Below are positions 1 to 8,569 of a stretch of DNA of 64,000 bases, in pieces (within the stretch, counting starts at the first letter, position 1; the number at the start of each line of letters is the position of its first letter). The notes under the pieces are model-generated. The model was not told the DNA's origin and did not search any database. It saw nothing but the letters and a program-made list of their open reading frames with translations. The translations under genes were made by a program, and so were the position numbers. The stretch is from Lentisphaera marina (GTDB lineage: Bacteria; Verrucomicrobiota; Lentisphaeria; Lentisphaerales; Lentisphaeraceae): contig NZ_JAQZZL010000001.1 in assembly GCF_028745505.1 (NCBI RefSeq), positions 620,001-684,000 on the forward strand, written 5' to 3'.

Positions 1-97
1 CACGACCAACCTTAGTTTCGCGATGAGCGCGATCACGACGAAATTTGTGCGGTCTTGCACGACGAATATTTTCAGTATTCTCTTTATCTTCAGACAT
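1..97 (-). CDS. N-terminus of an unidentified gene, cut by the window edge
   Basis: An ATG at 97-95 opens a frame that stays open to the window edge, giving 32 residues that begin MSEDKENTENIRRARP and continue strongly basic (many Arg, Lys and His). The acidic start followed by a basic stretch suggests a nucleic-acid-binding protein, but the family cannot be named from 32 residues. Only a weak AGGT lies about 9 bases before the ATG. The 156 bases between it and the rhomboid gene stop show no clear terminator. Confidence 0.4.
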   Translation of the reverse strand, partial: MSEDKENTENIRRARPHKFRRDRAHRETKVGR

Positions 98-253
98 TAA
101 GTTTTGACCTATTAAATTTTTTTGCTGAAGATAGGACAATTTTGTCAGTTTTCTATGGCACACTTTAAACAAGCTAAATAAAAAGGTGAAAGCGAATAAA
201 AACTTTTCAAAAAAGCTTCTTTCGTTTAGCAATCATTGGCTTAAGTCGCTTTT

Positions 254-1423
254 TTAAACCCTTTTTTGAGCAAATAGCTCTCCCAAACTTTGCCATTCTT
301 GCTTTATTTTATTGAAAATTTGATCTTCTAAAAAAACGTGTTTCTGTTCAAGGTAATCAGCTAAGAGGGGAGCAGGGTAGGGGCCGTGGTTTTGTCCATC
401 GCGATAGATATAAAAGCTCTCTTGACCCCAACTGCGAATATTATCGCTGATGGAAGGCTCGGGACTTGCTTCAATTACGCGTTCTGCTGCTTTTTCAGGA
501 AGCACTTCGTGAGCTTCTATTTTGCGTCCAGATTTTTTGTGGGCCTCAACTTTATTATGAAAGAAGCGCGAGACCGCAAGCCAGTCATTTTCAATGGGGT
601 CGTAAATAAGATCTGTACCCTTAACATGCTTTGTTTGCATCATGCGATGCAGTAGATTTGCAGGAATGAGCTGCTCATCGAGCTCATTCACCTTAACTTT
701 AAACTCTTTTGTTCCTAGACTGGCACAATAATCTTTCATTTCTTTAGTGAGATCATCAATCACAAAGCTTCCAAAGAAGTATTGAAACAAGTGGCTATTG
801 TCTGCTCTTTGGAATTCAACGAGTTTAAGTTTTAAGAAAATAAAGGCTAAACTCATGCCACCAATGAAGCCCCCTAAATGGGCTCCATAAGCAATGCCAC
901 CACCTCCACTGATAGCACCATAAATATCTCCAGCTAACCAAAAGAGTATGACCCAATAACCTGTGATTTGAAAGGTTCCTGGACGCAGACCAAATAAATA
1001 AAACATTTTGATTTGATTCATGGGGTAGAGAGCAAAATAAAAACCGATGACACCATTGATGGCACCACTTGCACCGATGGCGCCACGATCACTCATAAGA
1101 AGGTGAAAAATTCCTGCAGTGAGTGTGAAAAATAGATAAAGCCCAATGTATCGTCCATTGCCAATTTTTGAGCAAATGGCATTACCAAAGACCCAGAGAA
1201 ACATCATATTGAAAAACCAATGAAAAATATCTCCGTGGACTAATGCCGACGCAAACCAGCCTAAAGGTTCAGACCAAGATTGTAAAACAAACATTTTTTG
1301 AAGTTCTTCGGGGAATGATAACCACCAAAGAAAAGTAACAATTGTTGTTATTGCGATAATCGCATAATTCATCCACGGTATACGTGGGAAAAGTACATCT
1401 AAACGTACGGGTACTAATAACAT
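254..1423 (-). CDS. Rhomboid family intramembrane serine protease with C-terminal GYF-like domain
   Basis: Rhomboids cleave membrane proteins within the bilayer using a Ser-His dyad. Here the GASG motif places Ser119, and AYGAHLGG places His182; the HGDIFHWFFNM segment and several hydrophobic helices are also typical. After the membrane domain comes a cytoplasmic region. Roughly the last 50 residues (YRDGQNHGPY onward) resemble the GYF_2 domain, a peptide-binding fold common in PVC and Bacteroidetes proteins. The frame stays open to 1531, but the ATG at 1423 has AGGAGG six bases upstream, so it is preferred; the extra 36 residues are not hydrophobic or conserved-looking. Predicted length is 389 residues. 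It is monocistronic and divergent from the sulfatase at 1626. The substrate is unknown. Confidence 0.88.
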   Translation of the reverse strand: MLLVPVRLDVLFPRIPWMNYAIIAITTIVTFLWWLSFPEELQKMFVLQSWSEPLGWFASALVHGDIFHWFFNMMFLWVFGNAICSKIGNGRYIGLYLFFTLTAGIFHLLMSDRGAIGASGAINGVIGFYFALYPMNQIKMFYLFGLRPGTFQITGYWVILFWLAGDIYGAISGGGGIAYGAHLGGFIGGMSLAFIFLKLKLVEFQRADNSHLFQYFFGSFVIDDLTKEMKDYCASLGTKEFKVKVNELDEQLIPANLLHRMMQTKHVKGTDLIYDPIENDWLAVSRFFHNKVEAHKKSGRKIEAHEVLPEKAAERVIEASPEPSISDNIRSWGQESFYIYRDGQNHGPYPAPLLADYLEQKHVFLEDQIFNKIKQEWQSLGELFAQKRV

Positions 1424-1625
1424 CCTCAACCTCCTATAATTGATGATATAAGATGCCATAAAAACACTTAGATTGCAAGTGCTTACAATTCTGAAGTCCT
1501 CCAATACTCGAGTTTGTTTTCTAGAAAACATCTATAAATCACTGTAGGCCATGTCAATTATTGAACATGAGAAGTTATTAATAGAGCGAGTGAAAAAGGG
1601 TGGCCAAAAGATTTAAAGGAATGCT

Positions 1626-3140
1626 ATGCAGCGATTTTTATTACTAGTTTTATTATCATTAAGCAGCTTTGCGAAAGACAAGCCAAATATCTTAATGATT
1701 TCAGTCGATGACCTTAAACCAATGTTAGGTTTTTATGGTGATCCAATGGTGCAGTCACCTAATATTGATAGATTGGCGGAAAAATCTGCAGTCTACGAAA
1801 AGGCTTATTGTCAGCAAGCGGTTTGTGGAGCTTCTCGAGCAAGCATAATGACTGGCCTAAGACCAGATAATTCCCGTGTTTGGGAATTTCGTCAGCTCAT
1901 GCGTGAGCGAAATCCCCAAGCGATCACAATTCCAGAATACTTTAAATCGCAGGGTTATATGACCTGTTTTTCAGGAAAAATTTATGATTACCGCTGTGTT
2001 GCTGATGGCAAAAAACAGGATTTAAAATCTTGGTCGAGAAAAGAGCAGCCTAGAAGTTCAAAAGCAATGAAAAACTTAGGTTTTGCGGACCCCGCATTTC
2101 ACGAGAAAGTTCGCCTGAAAGAAATCGAACTAAAGAAAGCGGGAAAGCCCCATACTTATGATGCTATCAAAAAAGCGATTGGCGGCAGTCCTTGTTATGA
2201 AGGTTCAATCGATGGCCCCGACGAAATGTATGAGGATGGCCTCATTGCTAAAGAGGGTGTTCGTCTCATTAAAGAACTAGGGCAGAAGGAAAAGCCATTT
2301 TTTATTGCCGTGGGATTTAAAAAACCTCACTTACCGTTTAACGCGCCTAAAAAATATTGGGACCTCTACAAAGAGACAGACTTTGTTTTGGAGCAATACC
2401 AAAAGCCAAGTGAAGGTGCGCCACATTATGCCTACCAAGATTCTTGGGAGTTTTCTAACTATAAAGTTCCTCGTGTGAATGGTGAAGTGCCCGAGAGTTT
2501 TCAGAGAAAACTCAAGCATGGTTACGCCGCCTGTGTTTCATATATTGATGCGCAGGTCGCAAAACTCTTGGAAGCCGTAAAAGACCAAGGTTTAGAAGAA
2601 AATACGATTATCGTTTTTTGGTCAGACCACGGTTTTCACTTGGGCGACCATGGCATGTGGTGTAAGCACAGTAATTATGAACAAGCCACACGAGTACCAT
2701 TCTTCATTTATGATCCTCGTCAAAAATTAAAAATGGGCCGCTACAATCAGCCAGTAGAACTCATCGATATGTTCCCCACGCTTTGTCAGCTTAGTACTTT
2801 GCAAATACCAGAAATTCTCGATGGTAAAAGTCTTTTAAGTGAAGAAGCACAAAATGCGACTTTTGCCTTAAGTCAGTTTCCTCGTAATCAAGGTAAAGAC
2901 AAGAAAATCATGGGCTATGGTTTTCGCTTCGAGCGTTACCGCTACATCGAGTGGGTCGATAATAATTACCAAAATGATAACAAGCAATTTGGCCCCTTGA
3001 AAGCCGTTGAACTCTATGATTATGAGAAAGACCCCTTAGAGCAAGTTAATTTGGCAAACAACCCCGAATACAAAAGTATATTGAAGCGCCTTCAACAAGA
3101 GGCAAAAGCGAGTGGTTTGAGCCGAGCTATTTACGAATGA
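1626..3140 (+). CDS. Secreted Cys-type sulfatase, iduronate-2-sulfatase-like
   Basis: Sulfatase of the alkaline-phosphatase fold that hydrolyses sulfate esters, probably on a polysaccharide. A short signal peptide (MQRFLLLVLLSLSSFA) is followed by PNILMISVDDLKPMLGFYGD, the metal-binding N-terminus typical of iduronate-2-sulfatase-like enzymes. The formylglycine signature is CGASR with Cys67, the CxAxR variant of CxPxR. The later WSDHGFHLGDHGMW segment supplies further metal and substrate residues. At 504 residues the length is normal. AAAGGA sits five bases before the chosen ATG. It is 92 bases ahead of the GH116 gene on the same strand. The exact substrate cannot be read from sequence; S1-family assignment is firm, the iduronate-type subgroup is likely. 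Confidence 0.9.
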   Translation: MQRFLLLVLLSLSSFAKDKPNILMISVDDLKPMLGFYGDPMVQSPNIDRLAEKSAVYEKAYCQQAVCGASRASIMTGLRPDNSRVWEFRQLMRERNPQAITIPEYFKSQGYMTCFSGKIYDYRCVADGKKQDLKSWSRKEQPRSSKAMKNLGFADPAFHEKVRLKEIELKKAGKPHTYDAIKKAIGGSPCYEGSIDGPDEMYEDGLIAKEGVRLIKELGQKEKPFFIAVGFKKPHLPFNAPKKYWDLYKETDFVLEQYQKPSEGAPHYAYQDSWEFSNYKVPRVNGEVPESFQRKLKHGYAACVSYIDAQVAKLLEAVKDQGLEENTIIVFWSDHGFHLGDHGMWCKHSNYEQATRVPFFIYDPRQKLKMGRYNQPVELIDMFPTLCQLSTLQIPEILDGKSLLSEEAQNATFALSQFPRNQGKDKKIMGYGFRFERYRYIEWVDNNYQNDNKQFGPLKAVELYDYEKDPLEQVNLANNPEYKSILKRLQQEAKASGLSRAIYE

Positions 3141-3232
3141 TTTAGTTTTTCCTGTCAAAAAACAGACCATTAAAGCTATTTCTAAATCATTACAACTCCC
3201 AATTTTCTAACACCTAAATCCGTGACTTTATT

Positions 3233-6200
3233 ATGATGAAAAACCCTCTAGATCTGACCTTATTGAATGACAATGCCGCAACTTTATGTACGCCTGGAGC
3301 TGCAGCCGAATTTATCCAACCTTGGTACACGCCAATCGAAACGACTCCAGCCAATACAGGTATTGCAATTGGTGGCATTGGCTCTACTTACACAATGACG
3401 GCGAGTGCAACGACTCCCTTGATCAACTTTCTTCCAGGGCTTCATGTAGAGGGTGAAAAAACGGGTGATATTCGTCTTCAAAACTGGTTCGCTTCAGAAA
3501 GAGAACCCAATGATCAGGCACCACTTTTATTAGTTGATATCGATAAATTGCGTCTCTATGTGACTCTCTTTCCCATTTATCGCCCTGATGGTGCCGAATG
3601 GCTCAATGCAGAGATGAGTGAAGAACTGGTTCAATCCAAGATAAATGAAATGGCTGATTGCCTTTCCTTCTATGAAGATAACAAAGCTGGTTTTGAACTG
3701 TATAAAACGGAATTTAGCCCAAAGACTCAAGAGCAACTGGCTCAATCAAGCAATACAAAACTAGCGACGCAATTGGTCTTGCTCGACTACTTTAATGGTG
3801 CCGTTGTTACTTCTACGAATTGGCAGGCATCTTTGAGTGGTGACCTCGAAGAAGAGTCTATTTATGGCCAGCAAACTTATGCTCGTGAAAAAATTCAGAA
3901 CCGCTTACTTTATCCCTATGCTGAACTCAAATATGAAGATGATTCACATGATGTTCGCATTGAGAAACTTCACTTCAGCCCCATTGTGCGCAATGATGAA
4001 AAGTCTTGTTCAGCTCCACTTAACTTCACCGAAATTAAGCTCACCAACACGAGTGATAAAGTCAAAATCTTGACTTTGGCTTGGGACCAAGAAAACCTTT
4101 CGGGTTTTAGTGTAGTCAAAAAGCGTCCAGCTAACCAGGACGCGGGTTTCCTTTTACAAAAGACGGTTCGTTACCAAGAGAATAACTTGTGCAATATTGA
4201 AACTCAGAATGGTTCATTCCAGGGTATTACACTTGGAAATAAAAAATCGCAGGAGAGTGGCGATATTAAAGGACAACTCACATTTGGTATCCTAAGTCAA
4301 AATGACCCCGATATTTGTATTTCGCGCCGCAGTTCGTATTACTCGGTAGAACGTGATAGCACTGTGAGAGAAGCACTGCAGGCTGGTCGCGTTAATAATA
4401 CTTTTTTCGATAAAATTTATACCGGTCGCGAACACCTATCAGGGATTATCACGGTTCAGGTGACTCTACAGCCTGGTGCAGTTAAAAGAATTCCTTTCGT
4501 ACAAATTTTAGATTACCCAGAAATCAGCCTCGGTGATTATCAATCTCAGAAGAAATACACCTCATTTTTCCCAGAAGAAACACGCACAGAAGATTTAGTA
4601 TCATTTGCCTGCGATAACTTTCACTCCATTCGCGAGCGTATTGATGCAGATCAGAATGAATTACACGAGCTCCTAGTTAATAGCGATGTCTACAAGGGTA
4701 AACCTAAGTCAGCCGCTGAATTGACAACTATGGCGCAAAACACTTTGAGCTTCACGGCAGATGCAACCGTATGGGATATTGATGATAAATTCCTCGTACG
4801 TGAATGTTCAGATTACCCATTCTTTAACTCATTAGATGTTTATTTCTACGGCTCATTCTCCATGATGTGGTTACTTCCGCAGGTGGACACCAATACCATG
4901 AGATGTTTCCGCGACGCGATTATGGCGGAAAATGATGAGTTGCGCCGTTTCTATGTTTACCTCGAGCTTCCCAATGCGAAACTTCCTCATCCGAAGTACG
5001 AGGGTCCTCGCGCCCGCAAAGGTGCAGTGATTCACGATCTCGGCTCACCCTTTGACCCCAAACCAGATGCCTACAACTGGCATAATGTTGCGGAATGGAA
5101 GGATCTTGCACCAAAGTATATTCTTATGCTTTTGCGCAATTATCACTTCACTAAAGATGTCAATCTTCTCGAAGATTGCTGGGACTCCATAGAGGCTTCT
5201 TTACAGTACCTTAAAGACATGATTCTTGAGGGACATTCAATCCCTCTCACTAATGGAACAGATGATACTTTTGATAACCTATCTTCCTTCGGCATTACTC
5301 TCTACTGTGGTTCTCTATGGGTTGCAGGCCTAAAAGCTGCGGGTGAAATCGCTGACATTCTCAAAATTGAGGGAGTTACAAATGAACTCAAAGAACTAGA
5401 AGAAGCTGCTTCAGCAAGTTTTAATCAAGCTCTTTGGGACCAGGAAAATAATTATTTCCACTTCTATTCTTACCCCTTCGTGAAACACTATATCGAGGAT
5501 GAAGCAAGTCTTTCAACAAAAGTGGGCGAGAAGATCGAGATCAATGAAAAAGAGCTCTTAAAATCACTGAACGATTTTGTTTACACGGATGAAAACTCTG
5601 ATCAATACCTAACGGCTGAAGTTCAAAGCCTTTTAGATGAAGAGGGCGTTTCACTTGAGGGAACTAAATTCCGTCGCAATAAATTGATCCGCAAAGCTTT
5701 TATTATCACCACAGCAAAAGATTGCTTCAGTGATGAAGTCACAGCGATTCTTGTTCGTGAGAGTGATGATAGTTTTGGTGATCCACTGCTCGCCGATACT
5801 TATTTAGAAATGATGGGCTTGGAAACAGTCACCACTGCGGCTCAGCGCGAAGGCGTTCTAAAGAAAGCTTATGAGACGAACTTCAAAATCAATAGCCCTC
5901 ATGTGGGGTATGCAAATCTAGTTGATAGTGTGGGCGCTCCCAAAGAAGCCTTCCAAGCACAAGATGTATGGATTGGTGTTCAGTACTCTAATGCGACTTC
6001 ATTGCTCCTAGCAGGTGAATACGACAAGTTTGATGAGCTTATTCACACCCTTTATGATAACCTTTATTTGAAAGCCAAAATTCCTTTTGCTGCACCAGAA
6101 GGCTTTAACTGCTCATGTACTCTTGCGGCGACTGATTTGGAATCTTACACAGCTAAGCCTTCGGAGCTTTATAATAAGTTACTTGAGAAGGGCTGGGTCT

Positions 6201-6391
6201 TGGATGATGCGCGTATTTCTCCAAGTCTACCTGCGGAAGTCGATGAATTTGCGCAAATCGCAAAAGATTTTGTGGCTGCAGACAAGTTAGCTGAACTCTT
6301 CCGCTTTATTCAAATCACGGGACTCAAATACACTGCGGGCCGCTACTTCCGCCCGGGAATGGTATTTGCCCTGCCTATGCTCATTAAGTAG
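3233..6391 (+). CDS. GH116 family beta-glycosidase (GBA2-like), cytoplasmic
   Basis: 1052 residues without a signal peptide. The N-terminal beta-sandwich begins with GIAIGGIGSTYTM, matching the GIPLGGIGTG start of GH116 (bile-acid/non-lysosomal glucosylceramidase type). The catalytic (alpha/alpha)6 part carries YPFFNSLDVYFYGSF, equivalent to YNTYDVHFYASF of human GBA2. By that alignment the nucleophile is Glu524 (in VRECSDYPF) and the acid/base is Asp677 (in NGTDDTFD), both present. FRPGMVFALPM closes the protein. GH116 members act on beta-glucosides, beta-xylosides or N-acetylglucosaminides, so substrate is open. No good ribosome site is seen; two adjacent ATGs (3233, 3236) are possible starts. 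It lies between the sulfatase and a GH1 gene, suggesting intracellular processing of imported oligosaccharides. Confidence 0.78.
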   Translation: MMKNPLDLTLLNDNAATLCTPGAAAEFIQPWYTPIETTPANTGIAIGGIGSTYTMTASATTPLINFLPGLHVEGEKTGDIRLQNWFASEREPNDQAPLLLVDIDKLRLYVTLFPIYRPDGAEWLNAEMSEELVQSKINEMADCLSFYEDNKAGFELYKTEFSPKTQEQLAQSSNTKLATQLVLLDYFNGAVVTSTNWQASLSGDLEEESIYGQQTYAREKIQNRLLYPYAELKYEDDSHDVRIEKLHFSPIVRNDEKSCSAPLNFTEIKLTNTSDKVKILTLAWDQENLSGFSVVKKRPANQDAGFLLQKTVRYQENNLCNIETQNGSFQGITLGNKKSQESGDIKGQLTFGILSQNDPDICISRRSSYYSVERDSTVREALQAGRVNNTFFDKIYTGREHLSGIITVQVTLQPGAVKRIPFVQILDYPEISLGDYQSQKKYTSFFPEETRTEDLVSFACDNFHSIRERIDADQNELHELLVNSDVYKGKPKSAAELTTMAQNTLSFTADATVWDIDDKFLVRECSDYPFFNSLDVYFYGSFSMMWLLPQVDTNTMRCFRDAIMAENDELRRFYVYLELPNAKLPHPKYEGPRARKGAVIHDLGSPFDPKPDAYNWHNVAEWKDLAPKYILMLLRNYHFTKDVNLLEDCWDSIEASLQYLKDMILEGHSIPLTNGTDDTFDNLSSFGITLYCGSLWVAGLKAAGEIADILKIEGVTNELKELEEAASASFNQALWDQENNYFHFYSYPFVKHYIEDEASLSTKVGEKIEINEKELLKSLNDFVYTDENSDQYLTAEVQSLLDEEGVSLEGTKFRRNKLIRKAFIITTAKDCFSDEVTAILVRESDDSFGDPLLADTYLEMMGLETVTTAAQREGVLKKAYETNFKINSPHVGYANLVDSVGAPKEAFQAQDVWIGVQYSNATSLLLAGEYDKFDELIHTLYDNLYLKAKIPFAAPEGFNCSCTLAATDLESYTAKPSELYNKLLEKGWVLDDARISPSLPAEVDEFAQIAKDFVAADKLAELFRFIQITGLKYTAGRYFRPGMVFALPMLIK

Positions 6392-6417
6392 TAGCTTACA
6401 ATAAATTAGTTAAATTA

Positions 6418-6560
6418 AGCGTAGGAGCAATGCGACAAGCGTTGGGATTCTTAAGGGTGCAAGTACCCTTAAGCGTGTCTTGGGCAGAGCCCAACTCTCA
6501 CCAATAGTGGAAAGCTTGAGGAGACATAAGCTCCTCCTTTAGGTCCTAGGAAAAGTACTT
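6418..6560. repeat. Multi-hairpin dispersed repeat element (copy A)
   Basis: Within the 322-base gap between GH116 and GH1 lie three close-packed hairpins: CTTAAGGGT/ACCCTTAAG, TTGGGC/GCCCAA and GAGGAG/CTCCTC. The style (short stems with 3-7 base loops, in series) matches the elements near 14740, 44445, 55490 and 61440, though primary sequence is only loosely shared. No protein-coding frame is supported. Confidence 0.5.
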
Positions 6561-6591
6561 ACACATTAATAGCTTATTCATAAATAATTTT

Positions 6592-6625
6592 AGCCCATTA
6601 GCAGATTTGCTACTGGGCTTTTTAT
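6592..6625 (+). terminator. Rho-independent terminator after the GH116 gene
   Basis: AGCCCATTAGCA and TGCTACTGGGCT pair around a GATT loop with a small internal mismatch and are followed by a T-run. It ends the sulfatase-GH116 unit and separates it from GH1. Confidence 0.75.
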
Positions 6626-6713
6626 ATTCTTCTAAGATGAATCATAAATTTATCAAAATATTAACTTTGCCAACGTATTATAAGAAAGAATATAAAATTT
6701 AAGGGTAAGAATT

Positions 6714-8102
6714 ATGAGCAAAAAATTTCCTGAGAACTTTGTTTGGGGTTCGGCAACGGCGAGTTTCCAAATTGAAGGTGCAGCTAAGCAATATGGTCGT
6801 GGGCTTAGTATTTGGGACGCCTTCTGCGATACTCCGGGCAAAGTAGAAAGTGGACACAATGGTGACGTCGCATGCGATCATTATCACCGTTTTGAAGAAG
6901 ACGTAAAAATGATGAAAGAGCTGGGACTTCAAGCTTACCGCTTCTCGATTGCTTGGCCACGAATTCAGCCAGATGGCAAAGGCGACATCAACCAGGAAGG
7001 AATTGACTTTTATAATCGCTTAATAGATTGTCTCCTGGAACATGGAATCGAGCCTTGGGTCACCTTATACCACTGGGATCTTCCCCTACCTTTACAAATT
7101 GAACATGACGGTTGGTTAAATAAAGAAATTGTGGAGCGTTTTGAAAAGTATTCACGTATTTGTTTTGAGCAATTTGGCGATCGTGTGAAAAATTGGATCA
7201 CCCTCAATGAACCTTGGTGTGCCGCCGTATTGGGTCACGGCATTGGTGTTCACGCACCTGGCCGCATATCCACTTCTGAGCCCTACCTTGCGGCTCACAA
7301 CATGCTTTTGAGCCACGCCCGTGCCTATCGAGTTTATAAGAGTGAGTTTGCTCATCAAAATGGCACCATTGGCATTACAAATAATTGCGATTTCCGCTAC
7401 CCACTGACAGACAAAGCAGAAGATATTGCCGCGGCAGAGCGCAGTATGGAGTTTTTCTTGGCGTGGTTTGCTGACCCCATTTGGAAAGGCGATTACCCCG
7501 CAGTGATGAAAGAATATGTAGGAGAACGCTTGCCCGAGTTTAGCGCAGAAGAAAAACAAGAAATCTTTGGCTCAAGTGATTTCTTTGGGCTCAATCACTA
7601 CACAAGTATGCTCGCCTCAGAACCTACTGAAGACGATAAACTCGTCAGTGATATAGCTGGAAACGGAGGCATGATTGATGATCAAAAAGTCGCCCTTTCC
7701 AATGATCCATCTTGGGACAAGTCTCACATGCAGTGGAATATTGTGCCAGAGGGTTGCCGAGACCTTTTAAAGTGGATTGATGCTCGTTATGATCGTCCTA
7801 TTATCTACATTACCGAAAATGGCTGTGCTTGTGATGAACCTACTGAAGAAGCGGCCGATAATGATCTGATGCGTAAAAACTACTACGAGTCATATTTACG
7901 CGAATCCCGCAAAGCTATTGATGCGGGTGTCGATCTGCGTGGTTATTTCGCTTGGTCACTCATGGATAATTTCGAGTGGTCTTTCGGTTATAATCGCCGC
8001 TTTGGCATGTGCCGTGTGGATTACGAAACTCTAGAACGCAAGCCCAAGATGTCAGCGCGCTGGCTGAGCCAAACCATTGCTCAAAATGGCGAAAATATTT
8101 AA
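6714..8102 (+). CDS. GH1 family beta-glucosidase
   Basis: Retaining beta-glycosidase of the GH1 TIM-barrel family, 462 residues, the usual length. It starts with FPENFVWGSATASFQIEGA, the GH1 N-terminal signature. The acid/base is Glu166 in TLNEPW and the nucleophile is Glu368 in ITENG. The C-terminal SLMDNFEWSFGYNRRFG segment holds aglycone and glucose-binding residues. There is no signal peptide, so it acts in the cytoplasm on imported disaccharides or short oligosaccharides. A weak AAGGG lies upstream of the ATG. It follows the terminator at 6592, so it is probably transcribed separately from GH116. Specificity (gluco-, galacto- or fuco-) is not decidable from sequence alone. Confidence 0.93.
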   Translation: MSKKFPENFVWGSATASFQIEGAAKQYGRGLSIWDAFCDTPGKVESGHNGDVACDHYHRFEEDVKMMKELGLQAYRFSIAWPRIQPDGKGDINQEGIDFYNRLIDCLLEHGIEPWVTLYHWDLPLPLQIEHDGWLNKEIVERFEKYSRICFEQFGDRVKNWITLNEPWCAAVLGHGIGVHAPGRISTSEPYLAAHNMLLSHARAYRVYKSEFAHQNGTIGITNNCDFRYPLTDKAEDIAAAERSMEFFLAWFADPIWKGDYPAVMKEYVGERLPEFSAEEKQEIFGSSDFFGLNHYTSMLASEPTEDDKLVSDIAGNGGMIDDQKVALSNDPSWDKSHMQWNIVPEGCRDLLKWIDARYDRPIIYITENGCACDEPTEEAADNDLMRKNYYESYLRESRKAIDAGVDLRGYFAWSLMDNFEWSFGYNRRFGMCRVDYETLERKPKMSARWLSQTIAQNGENI

Positions 8103-8156
8103 ATAACTAGTCGACAGAATCAGCCCACTTGTTCCGTACCTTCTTTATAGCTTTAA

Positions 8157-8298
8157 AAAAGAGGGAATAGGGATGTTCACATTTTTGATGTGCGTGCAGG
8201 TGCTGGTGCTATTTTTGATCTTTGTGGATATGGTGAGGAAGAAGGAGTGAGCCATAGACGCGATATTAGTACTCTTAAAATTCACATGATTACATTTC
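8157..8298 (+). other. Possible small hydrophobic ORF (8173-8250) or decayed coding remnant
   Basis: Part of the 467-base gap before the GH29 gene. Two readings compete. (1) ATG at 8173 to TGA at 8250 encodes 25 residues, MFTFLMCVQVLVLFLIF followed by a basic tail, a plausible single-membrane-span peptide with GAGGGA a few bases upstream. (2) The frame beginning at 8157 has no start codon but reads like ordinary protein (DVHIFDVRAGAGAIFDLCG, then GEEEGVSHRRDISTLKIHM) and runs into the terminator at 8301, as expected of the worn tail of a lost gene. Neither is certain. Confidence 0.3.
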
Positions 8299-8300
8299 AA

Positions 8301-8328
8301 AAGCCGAACTCACGAGTTCGGTTTTTTC
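8301..8328 (+). terminator. Rho-independent terminator
   Basis: CCGAACT/AGTTCGG stem with a CACG loop followed by six Ts. It sits downstream of GH1 and of the small frame at 8173. Confidence 0.8.
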
Positions 8329-8375
8329 GATTTATACTTAATTTCATCAAAAAAAATTGAGTTTAAAAGAGGCAT

Positions 8376-8514
8376 GTTTTTATGTAATAAAGATAAGTAG
8401 TTTTTTATATATTCTTTAACTTTATCCTTAAAAAAAGACGTGAATTGTTACCTTTTAATTTTTTCATCACTTAGTTTAAAAGTCATAAAAAATTGACGTT
8501 TTTATGTAACAAAG
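8376..8514 (+). repeat. Direct repeat of a 17-mer upstream of the fucosidase
   Basis: GTTTTTATGTAATAAAG (8376-8392) and GTTTTTATGTAACAAAG (8498-8514) differ at one base. The second contains the TGTAACA promoter-like element of the GH29 gene; the first may be an older or auxiliary site. The DNA between is AT-rich and shows nothing else. Confidence 0.5.
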
Positions 8515-8535
8515 CCAATCTTACCTTGTTTGATA
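8505..8535 (+). promoter_or_regulatory. Candidate ECF-type promoter, TGTAACA-N16-GTTTGATA (GH29)
   Basis: TGTAACA at 8505-8511, 16-base spacer ending in CCTT, then GTTTGATA at 8528. The GT element is about 41 bases before the fucosidase ATG. Same architecture as sites near 22980, 25745, 28583, 29597, 30457, 34294 and 44574. Confidence 0.45.
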
Positions 8536-8569
8536 GAGACATAACACAACATATCTAGGAATTGTATAA

